The notes below the pieces were generated by a model. That model saw only the letters and a list, made by a program, of their open reading frames with translations. It did no database searches and was not told the origin of the DNA. The position numbers were made by a program, and so were the translations under genes. A stretch of DNA of 64,000 nt from Plantactinospora endophytica (GTDB taxonomy: Bacteria > Actinomycetota > Actinomycetes > Mycobacteriales > Micromonosporaceae): the NCBI RefSeq assembly GCF_016862915.1, contig NZ_BONW01000037.1:1-64000 (forward strand), written 5' to 3'. Positions 51,135 to 59,522 of the stretch are shown in pieces. The stretch's first letter is position 1. Every line of letters begins with the position of its first letter.

Positions 51135-52363
51135 GCGGTCTGCTCGGCGATCCAGCGACGTACCCGGGTCGAGAACGCGTGGTGGGAGAAGCCGGCCGCG
51201 TGCGTCGGCAGCCGGCTCCGGTCCAGCTCGTCGAGGCGCCGGACCAGCGGCAGGTAGTCGGCGGCGGTCAGCGAGTCGACGAGCAGGCCGGTCTCGCCGT
51301 CCACGACGGTCTCCCGCAGCCCGCCCCGGCGCAGCCCCAGCACCGGCGTGCCGCAGGCCTGCGCCTCCACCGGGATGATGCCGAAGTCCTCGTGTACCGG
51401 GAAGAGCAGCGCCTTCGCCCCCCAGTAGAGCTGGCGCAGCCGCTCCCGGTCGGGCTGGATCTCGAAGCGTACCGATACTCCCGCCCGGGCGGCGGCGCGC
51501 CGGAGGTTCGCCTCCTCGGGCCCCGACCCGGCGACCACCAGCGGAAACCGGGCCGCCTCGGCGATCGCGATGATCAGGTCGAAGTTCTTGTACGGAATCC
51601 ACCGCCCGACGCCGAGCAGGTAGTCCCGGGACTGCTGGCGCTCCGGCTCCGGCGCGGCGGAGAAGAAGTCGGTGTCCACGGGCGGGTTGACCACCACCGC
51701 GTCCCGCCGCCAGTACCGGCGGATCCGGTCCCGCACCTCCCGGGAGTTCGCCGCATAGCTGTGTACGTGCCGACTCAGCCGCAGGTCGACGGCTTGCAGC
51801 AGCCGCCTCGGCGGTGCCAGCAAGGGGTTGGCGCCCCGGCCGTCGAAGGACGGGCTCCAGAGGTACCGGGCCGGGGAGTGGACGTAGCTGAGATACCTGG
51901 TCCGGTCCGGCGCGCCCAGCCGTACGGTGTGTGCGAAGGCGTGGCTGGAGGAGACGACGACGTCGAACCGCTGCCGGCTCAGCGTACGCCAGACCAGCGG
52001 CATCACCGGCAACGCCACCGCCTTGGTACGCCGCAGCGGCGTCCTGGCCAGCCACGACTCCCGAAGGTCCGGATCCGGGACCCCCGCGTCCTTCCACAGC
52101 ACGAACCGTTCGGCGTGCGGCAGTTCCGCCGCGATCCGCCGGAACACGTTCTCCGACCCGCCGGTCGCGCCGAACCACTCGTGTACCACCGCCACCGACC
52201 GCTCGGCGAGATGGTCCAGCGAGGCTGGCCGATCGGCGGAACGGTCCAGCGACGCCGGCCGGTCGGCGGGATGGTCGAGCTGCGCCGGCCGGTCGACGGA
52301 GGCGAGGGAGGCGTCCGGCGGGACGGATCCCGACTCCTGGTTCCGAAGCTCTTCGGCTCTCAT
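51131..52363 (-). CDS. GT4-family glycosyltransferase (EPS locus)
   Basis: 410 residues with the GT-B fold. The donor-side motif HEDFGIIPVEAQACGTPVLG (about 331-350) carries the E-x7-E pair of GT4 enzymes, preceded by LLGVGRWIPYKNFDLIIAIA. The acceptor domain opens with VAVVHEWFGATGGSENVF, as in mannosyl/rhamnosyl-type transferases. The first 55 residues are a variable tail built from a ten-residue repeat (DRPASLDRSA-like). Its ATG overlaps the flippase stop by 4 bp. The sugar added is unknown. Confidence 0.88.
   Translation of the reverse strand: MRAEELRNQESGSVPPDASLASVDRPAQLDHPADRPASLDRSADRPASLDHLAERSVAVVHEWFGATGGSENVFRRIAAELPHAERFVLWKDAGVPDPDLRESWLARTPLRRTKAVALPVMPLVWRTLSRQRFDVVVSSSHAFAHTVRLGAPDRTRYLSYVHSPARYLWSPSFDGRGANPLLAPPRRLLQAVDLRLSRHVHSYAANSREVRDRIRRYWRRDAVVVNPPVDTDFFSAAPEPERQQSRDYLLGVGRWIPYKNFDLIIAIAEAARFPLVVAGSGPEEANLRRAAARAGVSVRFEIQPDRERLRQLYWGAKALLFPVHEDFGIIPVEAQACGTPVLGLRRGGLRETVVDGETGLLVDSLTAADYLPLVRRLDELDRSRLPTHAAGFSHHAFSTRVRRWIAEQTA
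52211..52300. repeat. 30-bp tandem repeat in glycosyltransferase N-terminus
   Basis: Three 30-bp units (52211-52240, 52241-52270, 52271-52300) encode on the minus strand ten-residue blocks like DHPADRPASL and DRSADRPASL. Confidence 0.9.
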
Positions 52364-53919
52364 GCTGATGCTCCATCCGAGGGGGTCCGGTCACCGTCAC
52401 GGCCCGGTCCGGTGCTGTCCCGCGCGGTCAGTGCTCGCGCCCGCGCCCAGATGCTCGCCAGGAACGTCCGGCGCAGCGCGGGCACCAGCGCGGCGTAGCC
52501 GACCCAGACCAGCAGGATGCCGACGCAGGAGCCGACCAGCCTCGGCAGCCCCGGGCCGGCAAGCAGGTAGCCGAGCGCACCGGCCGCGACCGTTCCGGGC
52601 AGCAGCGCGCCGAGCAACCTCAGGCTGTAGCCGAGCACCCCGAGCAGGCGGGCCGAGACGAGGAACATCAACAGCCCGCCCACCGAGGCCGCCGCACCGA
52701 GGGTGAACGCTCCCCAGTGCCGGTACAGCAGCAGGTTCAGCCCGGCGGCGACGGCGTACGAGACCGCCATCACGATCGCTACGTGGAAGTTCCGGCCCTG
52801 CGCGTTGAGTACCTTCACCAGGGTGTAGCCGACCACCTGGGCCCAGATGCCGAGAGCGAAACCCAGCAGCAGGGTGGCGGAGATCCGGACCGCCTGGTCG
52901 TCGAACTCGCCCCGGGCGTACAGCACGGTGACGATGCCGGTGCTGTTGAGGCAGAGGATCAGCGAGAGCGGCACCGTCACGAACAGCACCGGGGGCAGCA
53001 GCCGCCGTAGGCCGCCGGCCACCTCCGCCGGATCCATCCTGGCGAACGACGCCAGCCCGGCCAGCCCCAGCGGGGCGGCGAGCAGGGCCATGCAGGAGTC
53101 GACGACGAACCGCGCGTACTCGGTCGCCGCGACCACCTCGACGCCGAGCAGCGAGCCGACCGCGCGTTCGACCCCGATCGAGCCCTGTAGGAGAACCGGG
53201 ATCAGCAGCAACGGCCGCAGCCGGCGCCAGAACATCCCCAGGGCCAGCCGGCGGGCCGCGCCGTCCGGCAGCGACGGTCCCGGATCGTCCACCGGGCCGA
53301 GGTAGCCCCGACGCCGGATCCAGTAGACCGCGAAGACCCAGAGCAGCACGTACGGCACCGTGAAGCCCCAGGCCAGGATCTCGACGTTGCCGGTCAGGTA
53401 GGCCAGTACCGTCGCGCCGATCAGGCCGAGGCTCTGCACCGAGGGCCGGATGTTGATCAGGCGTACGTCGTCGTGTGCCAGCCCGACCAGCGTGTAGAGG
53501 CCGTACTGGACGTAGCACGGCACCGACAGTGCGGCGATCCCGAGCATCGTCGAGGCGAGTTCGGCGGTCTCCGGGTCCAGTCCCGGCGCCAGCAGGTCGA
53601 CCCAGGCCGTCCGGCCGACCAGCAGCGCCACGGTGAGCAGCAGCGAGAAGGCGGCGAGCAGTGACCGTACGGCCCGGTAGAGCACCAGGGCCATGCCCGG
53701 CTGCTCGGCGCGGTACCGCACGTACAGCGGCAGGAAGCCGGCCGACAGCGCGTCGGCGGTGAAGAAGTTGACCGGGATCAGTGTGCCGGTCAGCGCGACC
53801 CGGTTGGCCGCCACCGCCCGACCGGCACCGAAGAGCGCCGCGAGCAGGACCTCGCGGAGCAGCCCGAGCACCTTGCCGGTCACCCCGCCGAGGACCAGCC
53901 GGAAGAAGATCCTGGTCAC
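52360..53919 (-). CDS. MurJ/MVF-family lipid-linked glycan flippase (Wzx role)
   Basis: 519 residues with about 13 membrane spans. GKVLGLLREVLLAALFGAG and NFFTADALSAGFLPLYVRYR near the start are the typical MurJ opening, with RISATLLLGFALGIWAQV later. In this setting, between glycosyltransferase genes and near a Wzy-type polymerase, it probably flips the EPS repeat unit instead of lipid II. The GTG start overlaps the previous gene's stop by 4 bp, and its own stop overlaps the next ATG by 4 bp. Confidence 0.87.
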   Translation of the reverse strand: MTRIFFRLVLGGVTGKVLGLLREVLLAALFGAGRAVAANRVALTGTLIPVNFFTADALSAGFLPLYVRYRAEQPGMALVLYRAVRSLLAAFSLLLTVALLVGRTAWVDLLAPGLDPETAELASTMLGIAALSVPCYVQYGLYTLVGLAHDDVRLINIRPSVQSLGLIGATVLAYLTGNVEILAWGFTVPYVLLWVFAVYWIRRRGYLGPVDDPGPSLPDGAARRLALGMFWRRLRPLLLIPVLLQGSIGVERAVGSLLGVEVVAATEYARFVVDSCMALLAAPLGLAGLASFARMDPAEVAGGLRRLLPPVLFVTVPLSLILCLNSTGIVTVLYARGEFDDQAVRISATLLLGFALGIWAQVVGYTLVKVLNAQGRNFHVAIVMAVSYAVAAGLNLLLYRHWGAFTLGAAASVGGLLMFLVSARLLGVLGYSLRLLGALLPGTVAAGALGYLLAGPGLPRLVGSCVGILLVWVGYAALVPALRRTFLASIWARARALTARDSTGPGRDGDRTPSDGASA

Positions 53920-55109
53920 GGCGTTCCGTACCGGCCTCGGAGGTCGTCGAAGAGCGCGAGGTAGCTCCGGGCACAGTGTGCCAGGGTCAGTTCGTCGGGC
54001 AGCAGGCTCGACCGCGTTCCGGCTGTCGGCGTGACGTGCTGGAGGGCGTCGGCGACCGCGTCGGGATCGTCGGTGTCGACCGGGCGCAGCGCGGCGTCGA
54101 GCCCTGCCGGCCCGGCGATGCCGCGGGACACGACGCAGGGCAGCCCGCTGGCCAGTGCCTCCAGGATCGCCAGCGGCAGCCCGACTTCTAGGTGTGCCGT
54201 GGTGAGCAGTGCGGCGTCGGCGCCCGCGTAGTACCGCCCGACCTCGTCCGGCCGGACCTGACCGACGAACGTGACCAGGTCGGCCAGCCGGAGGTCGCGT
54301 ACCAGGTGACGCAGCCGGCCCTCGTCGGGCCCGCCGCCGACCAGCAGGAACCGGAACCGGTCGCCGTGCCCCCGGTCCCGCAGCACCGCCGCCGCCCGCA
54401 GCACCCGGTCCAGTCGCTTCTGCGCGTGCAGCCGGCCGACGCAGCCGACCACCGTCGTCCGCTCGTCGACGCCCCAGGCCGCCCGGAGTTCCCGCCGCGC
54501 CTCGCGGTCGGCGGCCTGGTCCGCCGGACGTACCCCGTTGGGAATGTGCCGGACCCGGTCCGCCGGCACGGACCAGCACTGCGGCCATGCGCCCAGCGAG
54601 GTGACCACCCGGCCGCCGACCGCGACGATCCGGTCGAAGTCCCGGTACCGGGCCAGGTCCCGGAGCAGCCAGCCCGCGTTCTTCGGCGCGGTGGCCAGCA
54701 GCCGGGGGCGACCGGACCGCAGTTTCGAGGCGATCTCCATCGTCGAGGTGCCGTGCGCCTGGAGCACGAACGGCGTACCCGGGTGCCGCTTCCGCTCCCG
54801 GGCCACCGCGTACGCCCCGGCACTGACCGACAGCACCACCCCGGGCGGCTCCGCCAGCGTGGCCCAGTAGTCCCGGGACCCGCGCCACCAGGCGGTCGAG
54901 TAACGACCGGGTCGGGTACCGGCCAACGGCACCACCTCGACGCCGTCGGCCGTGAACGGCCCGTCGCGGCCCGGAACGGCGGTGGTGACGACCCGGACCT
55001 GTGGGACGTGCCGGGCAAGTTCGGTGGCGAGGCTCCAGGAGAGGATCTCCATCCCGCCGATGTGGTGGTGCGGGGTGGCCCGGGAGAAGACGAGTACCGA
55101 CCCGGTCAT
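53916..55109 (-). CDS. GT4-family glycosyltransferase (EPS locus)
   Basis: 397 residues. VLVFSRATPHHHIGGMEILS at the start gives the acceptor domain, and GCVGRLHAQKRLDRVLRAAA, FLLVGGGPDEGRLRHLV and TTAHLEVGLPLAILEALASG the donor domain. The first acidic position of the E-x7-E motif is Glu in LEVG, the second in LEAL. ATG 55109 overlaps the stop of the preceding glycosyltransferase by 4 bp. It lacks membrane spans and works on the cytoplasmic face on a lipid-linked acceptor. Confidence 0.88.
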   Translation of the reverse strand: MTGSVLVFSRATPHHHIGGMEILSWSLATELARHVPQVRVVTTAVPGRDGPFTADGVEVVPLAGTRPGRYSTAWWRGSRDYWATLAEPPGVVLSVSAGAYAVARERKRHPGTPFVLQAHGTSTMEIASKLRSGRPRLLATAPKNAGWLLRDLARYRDFDRIVAVGGRVVTSLGAWPQCWSVPADRVRHIPNGVRPADQAADREARRELRAAWGVDERTTVVGCVGRLHAQKRLDRVLRAAAVLRDRGHGDRFRFLLVGGGPDEGRLRHLVRDLRLADLVTFVGQVRPDEVGRYYAGADAALLTTAHLEVGLPLAILEALASGLPCVVSRGIAGPAGLDAALRPVDTDDPDAVADALQHVTPTAGTRSSLLPDELTLAHCARSYLALFDDLRGRYGTP

Positions 55110-56380
55110 CGCAGGCTCCGGTACAGCGACTCCAGCTTCTCGGTCTGCCGACGCAGGTTGTACCGCTCGACGACCGTCTGCCGGCCCGCCTCGCCGAACC
55201 GTTGGCAGAGCTGCGGATCGCGGAGCAGCACGGTCAGCCGGTCGGCCAGCGCGGCGACGTCCCGTTCGGCCACCAGGAAGCCGTTCTCGCCGTCGGTCAC
55301 CGCCTCCGCTATCCCGCCGTGCGTGGTCCCGACCACCGGCCGCCCGGTCGCCGCCGCCTCCAGCAGTACCGTCGGCAGTCCTTCCTGGTCGCCGGAGGCC
55401 GCGGTGACGCTCGGCTGGCACAGCAGCCGGGACCGGCGCAGCCAGTCGAGCGTCTCGGTGTGCGTCCGGGCACCCAGGAACCGGACCGCCGCCGACACGT
55501 CGAGTTCCCGGGCGAGTCCGTCGAGCGGCTCCCGCAGCGGTCCGTCGCCGACGATCACCAGCTCGGCCCCGGGTACCGCCCGGCGTACCACCGCGAACGC
55601 CCGCAGCAGGTCGGCGGTGCCCTTCTTCTCCACCAGCCGGGCGATGTGCAGGATCCGGGGTGTCTCGACGGGATCGGCGGGCGGAATCAGGTCCACGTCG
55701 ACTCCGGTGGGGAGGACGACCAGCCGGTCGGCCGGATAGCCCCAGTCCAGCGCCTTGCGCCGGATGTGTTCGGAGACGCAGACGAAGCTGGCCCCCGTGT
55801 CGAAGAGTTCGCCGCGCCAGGCGACGTAGTTCACCCAGGACGGTTTGCGGGAGGCCAGCAGCCGGGACTTGGTGACGGTCACGTCGAACCCGTGCAGGGT
55901 GGTGACCAGCGGGACGCCGAGGGCTCTGGCCACCGGTGCGGCGTAGACGCCCTCCACCCCGAAGTGCGCGTGCAGCAGTGCGGTGCCCCGCTCCGCCAGC
56001 AGCCGGCGCAGCCGGTCCGACCGCCGGGTCAGCGTGTACCTCAGCACCGCCGCCCGGCCGAAGTCGGCGACGCTGACCGAGTCGGGCGCCGACCGGGCCC
56101 GGCCGGAGAAGGCCGGAACGCCGGCCGGGTCGGATGCCCCAACGCCGGCCGGGTCGGAGGCTGCCGGAACGCCGGTCGGGTCGGCCGGTGGCGCGGCGCC
56201 AGTCGGGGCGGCGCCCGGTGCACCGTCAGCCGCGTCGGTGCGCGGCAGGCTCGGGACCGGATCCCTCGCCACGAACAGTGGCCGGAAGTTCCGCATCGCC
56301 AGTGCCTGGCTCGTGATGAACGTCTCCGACGGCCGGAACTGCTGGTGCCGGACGACGCCCACGGTCGGGGGAACTGACAT
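55106..56380 (-). CDS. GT4-family glycosyltransferase with repeat insertion (EPS locus)
   Basis: 424 residues. GVVRHQQFRPSETFITSQAL at the start and LHAHFGVEGVYAAPVARALG (about 127-146) are typical of EPS GT4 enzymes of the AmsK/ExpC type. The donor side has ILHIARLVEKKGTADLLRAF, LVIVGDGPLREPL and the E-x7-E region QEGLPTVLLEAAATGRPVVG. Between them lies an Ala/Pro/Gly-rich insertion (about 50-95) of DPAGVPA-type repeats. The first 155 bp overlap the 3' end of the polymerase gene in another frame, an unusually large overlap. ATG 56380 is the best start by alignment but has no clear SD. Confidence 0.87.
   Translation of the reverse strand: MSVPPTVGVVRHQQFRPSETFITSQALAMRNFRPLFVARDPVPSLPRTDAADGAPGAAPTGAAPPADPTGVPAASDPAGVGASDPAGVPAFSGRARSAPDSVSVADFGRAAVLRYTLTRRSDRLRRLLAERGTALLHAHFGVEGVYAAPVARALGVPLVTTLHGFDVTVTKSRLLASRKPSWVNYVAWRGELFDTGASFVCVSEHIRRKALDWGYPADRLVVLPTGVDVDLIPPADPVETPRILHIARLVEKKGTADLLRAFAVVRRAVPGAELVIVGDGPLREPLDGLARELDVSAAVRFLGARTHTETLDWLRRSRLLCQPSVTAASGDQEGLPTVLLEAAATGRPVVGTTHGGIAEAVTDGENGFLVAERDVAALADRLTVLLRDPQLCQRFGEAGRQTVVERYNLRRQTEKLESLYRSLR
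56107..56195. repeat. 21-24-bp imperfect repeat encoding DPAGVPA units
   Basis: Three copies of a (gccgga)acgccggccgggtcgg-like unit encode DPAGVPAF, DPAGVGAS and DPTGVPAAS inside the glycosyltransferase gene on the minus strand. Confidence 0.75.
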
Positions 56381-57950
56381 TGTCCTCGGACTCCTCGGAC
56401 TCCTCGGCGGCGGATGCCTGCTGACCGACCGGCGCCTCCGCGCCGCCGGATCCCTCCCGGACGGCGGGCGCCTCCTCCTCGACCAGCGCCTTCTCTCCGA
56501 CCAGCACCTTCTCCTCGACCGTTGCTTCCTCGGCTGCTTCCTCGGCGCCGGGGCGTTCTTCGGCAACGGGACGAGCCTCGGCAACGGGGCGGTCCTCGGC
56601 GACGGACCGAGGTTCGGCGCCCGGGCGGTCCTCGGCGACGGGGCGGACGAGGTAGGCGAGCAGCAGTGCGACGATCGGGATCAGGTGGATGTCGCCGAAG
56701 ATGTCGGTGTTCTCGCCCAACCCCTGGATCATGATCCAGGCGATCGCCGTACCGACGCAGACCGCGTACACCTGCCCGGTCGGCCCGGCGGTCTGGAAGC
56801 GCCGGGCGACCAGTCGGAACGCGGCGACGAAGAACGCGACGGTGAGCACCAGCCCGGCGATCCCGGTCACCGCCCAGGCGCCGAGCAGGATGTTGTGCGG
56901 CGGGAAGACCCGCCAGATCTCGTGCTCGTCGGCGTACGCCGCGAAGCCGATGTTCCAGCCGCCGTAGCCCAGGCCGAGCAGTGGACTGTCCCGGAACGCC
57001 TCCGCGCCGAACTGCCAGATCGCGGCCCGCCCGACGAACGCCTCCAGCAGGGCGTCGAGGAAGCTCCGGTTGACGGCGAGCAGCAGCGCCACGGCTGCGG
57101 CCAGCGGCACGGTGCCGATCAGCAGGTACCGCCGGACCGCCGGGGTGGCGTACCGGCGCAGCCGGTGGAAGGCGTACGCGGCGGCGGGCAGTACGACCAC
57201 CAGCACGGTGGCCGACTTCGAGCCGGTGAACAGCACCGCGACCAGTGCCGCCACCCCGACCAGCCGGACCCGGCGGACACCGGTGACGGCCGCCAGGGCG
57301 AACGCGGCGAGGCCGTTGACCCCGAGGAACATCGCCGCGACGTTCGCGTTGATGAAGAAGCCGCCGGCCTTCGCCGGGTCCAGCACGTTGTTCGGGTTGT
57401 CGCCGTAGAGTGCCGCGACGGTGTTATGGCCGGCGAAGTAGCCGCCGATCGAGTGCAGGTACGCGTCCTCCAGCCCGGGCAGCACCCGGAAGGCGACGAC
57501 CAGGGCGGCCTCCAGCAGCACCCACGGCCAGTACCACAGTTGCAGCTTCCGCAGGGCGTCCGCGCCGTCGCGGGCCACCGCCGACATCAGCACCAGGGTG
57601 ACGACGAACTGGACGAACAGGGTGATGAACTGCAATCCGGCGCGCGGCTCGGGCGACCAGGCCAGGGCCAGCAGCCGGAGCGCCAGCAGGAGCAGCAGGA
57701 TCCGGACCAGACCGAGCCGGAGCAGCCCCCGGGCCAGCCCGCCCCGGGCGGCGAGCAGCACCAGCGGGGCGGCCAGCAGGGCGACGAAGGTGCCCAGTGC
57801 GATGTCGACGTTGCCGCCGGGCAGCAGGTAGAGCTGGGGCAGCGCGAGGACGAGGAGTACGGCGGCCAGCACCGTGAGCCGGGTCGGGTCGGCGGCGGCG
57901 GTGCCGAACCCGTCGACCAGGCGCCGGGCGGCGGGCAGTCGGCTAGGCAC
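56226..57950 (-). CDS. O-antigen-ligase-type polymerase (Wzy role)
   Basis: 574 residues. About twelve spans occupy the first 410 residues, with the large external loop containing YFAGHNTVAALYGDNP and a second PLLGLGYGGWNIGF followed by VFPPHNILLGAWAVTGIAG, the Wzy_C/O-antigen ligase signature with its conserved Arg and His. It would polymerise repeat units outside the membrane. The last 170 residues are a cytoplasmic, Glu/Ala-rich tail of VAEDRP/VAEARP repeats and run 155 bp into the next gene. GTG 57950 overlaps the previous stop by 8 bp. Confidence 0.85.
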   Translation of the reverse strand: MPSRLPAARRLVDGFGTAAADPTRLTVLAAVLLVLALPQLYLLPGGNVDIALGTFVALLAAPLVLLAARGGLARGLLRLGLVRILLLLLALRLLALAWSPEPRAGLQFITLFVQFVVTLVLMSAVARDGADALRKLQLWYWPWVLLEAALVVAFRVLPGLEDAYLHSIGGYFAGHNTVAALYGDNPNNVLDPAKAGGFFINANVAAMFLGVNGLAAFALAAVTGVRRVRLVGVAALVAVLFTGSKSATVLVVVLPAAAYAFHRLRRYATPAVRRYLLIGTVPLAAAVALLLAVNRSFLDALLEAFVGRAAIWQFGAEAFRDSPLLGLGYGGWNIGFAAYADEHEIWRVFPPHNILLGAWAVTGIAGLVLTVAFFVAAFRLVARRFQTAGPTGQVYAVCVGTAIAWIMIQGLGENTDIFGDIHLIPIVALLLAYLVRPVAEDRPGAEPRSVAEDRPVAEARPVAEERPGAEEAAEEATVEEKVLVGEKALVEEEAPAVREGSGGAEAPVGQQASAAEESEESEDNVSSPDRGRRPAPAVPAVGDVHHEPGTGDAELPATVRGEGSGPEPAAHRRG

Positions 57951-59184
57951 GGGACGGCCCCGGCGCCGATGCCGGACGGGGCCCGCCCGCTCCGGTGACG
58001 ATGCCCCGCAGCAGCTCGCCACGGGCCCGCCAGCCGAAGTCGCGGGCGTACTCGACGCGGGCGGCGATCTCCTGGTCCGTGCCGGGTTCGACGGCGCGCA
58101 GCACCCGGGCGACGAAATCGTCGACGGAGTCCGCGACGCCGATCGCGGCGGTACCCCGGGCCGCCCGGACCACGTCCGGAACGGCGGTGCTCACCACGGT
58201 CAGCCCGGCCGACAGGTACTCGTAGCACTTCAGCGGGCTGACCCCGGTGGTGTACGGGTTGAGCGCGTACGGCACCAGGCCCACCGTGGCGGTGCCGGTC
58301 ACCTCGGCCAACTCCTCGATGCCGAGTACCCCCAGGTAGCGCGCGCCGAGTCCGACCAACTCGGCCAGTTCCGTGGCGAAGCCGCCACCGCCGGCCGCGA
58401 CCGGACCGGCCAGCAGCAGTTCGCCCCGGCCGCGCAGTCCCTCGGCCAGGGCGCGGAGCAGCGGGTAGTCCAGTTTGTGCGGTGACAGGTTGCCGGCGAA
58501 GAGTGCCGCCGGACGACGCTGCGCCGCCGGACGGCCGGCCGCGGCGAAGAGGTCGACGTCGGCGACGTTCGGCAGGGTGTGGACGTCCGGGAAGCCGACC
58601 TCCCGCAGGTGTGCGGCCACCACCTCGCTGGTCGCGATCGCGCACCGCACCCGACCGGCCAACCGGCGTTCTCCGGCGTCGACGGCGACCGCGTCGACTC
58701 CGGGGAAGGCACCCAGCAGGTCGACGCAGTGGTAGACGGTGAAGTCGGCGTACCGCTCCAGCCCGTAGGTGACCGGGGTGAACGTCCAGAGGCCCCGGGG
58801 ACGGGGCGAGGTCCGCCACCGGGCGACGGCCCGCTCCAGCAGCATCCGGTTGACCGGTCGGGTGGGACGGCGGTGCACCGGAACGATCAGCGGCGAGACG
58901 ACCGTCGCCCGCTCCGGCACGGGCCGGCCGGCCGTGCCGGTCCGGCCCTGGACGGAGTTGCGGACCCGGCGGACGATCCGGGTGAGGTCCCGGGCGTCGA
59001 ACCGGACCCGGCGCAGGCCGAGCGACTCGACGAAGTGTGTCTCGAAGTCCCGCGCGAACTCCCGCACCACGTAGTGCTGGTTCGTCGCGATCGGCGCACT
59101 CCACTCGGCGGTGCCCAGCACCAGCATCGTCGGTCGGGGCGCTCCGGCCCCGGGGGCGGCACCGCCCGGTGGTGTCGTCGTCAC
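57943..59184 (-). CDS. glycosyltransferase family 1/4-like protein (EPS locus)
   Basis: 413 residues. The N-terminal domain reads MLVLGTAEWSAPIATNQHYV and REFARDFETHFVESLGLRR, a style shared with TuaH-like and related glycosyltransferases. VYHCVDLLGAFPGVD and AIATSEVVAAHLREVGFPDV (tested acceptor side) and ALFAGNLSPHKLDYPLLRAL with LVPYALNPYTTGVSPLKCYE, then YLSAGLTVVST, mark the donor side. GTG 59184 follows GGAAGAGA; no good in-frame upstream start. It is the first gene of the leftward glycosyltransferase-polymerase-flippase run. Confidence 0.86.
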   Translation of the reverse strand: MTTTPPGGAAPGAGAPRPTMLVLGTAEWSAPIATNQHYVVREFARDFETHFVESLGLRRVRFDARDLTRIVRRVRNSVQGRTGTAGRPVPERATVVSPLIVPVHRRPTRPVNRMLLERAVARWRTSPRPRGLWTFTPVTYGLERYADFTVYHCVDLLGAFPGVDAVAVDAGERRLAGRVRCAIATSEVVAAHLREVGFPDVHTLPNVADVDLFAAAGRPAAQRRPAALFAGNLSPHKLDYPLLRALAEGLRGRGELLLAGPVAAGGGGFATELAELVGLGARYLGVLGIEELAEVTGTATVGLVPYALNPYTTGVSPLKCYEYLSAGLTVVSTAVPDVVRAARGTAAIGVADSVDDFVARVLRAVEPGTDQEIAARVEYARDFGWRARGELLRGIVTGAGGPRPASAPGPSRA

Positions 59185-59486
59185 CTGTCTCTTCCGGCCC
59201 TGTCGGGCAGCGTGCACCGGACGCTGCCGAGGAAAGACTCGACCGACCGTGCGGGGGCCGAGCACGCGACGGCGGGAACCGCCCGCATCGAACCGACACC
59301 GATCGACCGTAGGGGAAGTCATTCTGTCAATGACCGCGCGCTGTCGCACCAGGGCACCCTAGGGGAGCGGCGGGACGCGGCGGCAGCCGGCCTCACCGGT
59401 ACCCCGCTTTATCCAGTTTCGGTCGCGCCCGCCGGTCCTCCGGCTGCGACCCGTAGCCGTCGGCGATCCGGCCGGCCGCCAAACGT
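59185..59486. other. divergent region between the EPS run and the DUF1800 gene
   Basis: About 300 bp upstream of the leftward glycosyltransferase run. It must hold that operon's promoter, but no convincing boxes were found on the minus strand. No gene is seen. Confidence 0.45.
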
Positions 59487-59516
59487 TTGCCGCTGCCACC
59501 GCTTCTCGCCTATGTT
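59487..59516 (+). promoter_or_regulatory. promoter of the DUF1800-DUF1501 pair, leaderless layout
   Basis: TTGCCG (59487-59492), an 18-bp spacer, TATGTT (59511-59516), then 6 bases to ATG 59523. The spacing equals that of the iolC promoter. No SD is present before the ATG, which supports leaderless translation. Confidence 0.6.
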
Positions 59517-59522
59517 GCCATC

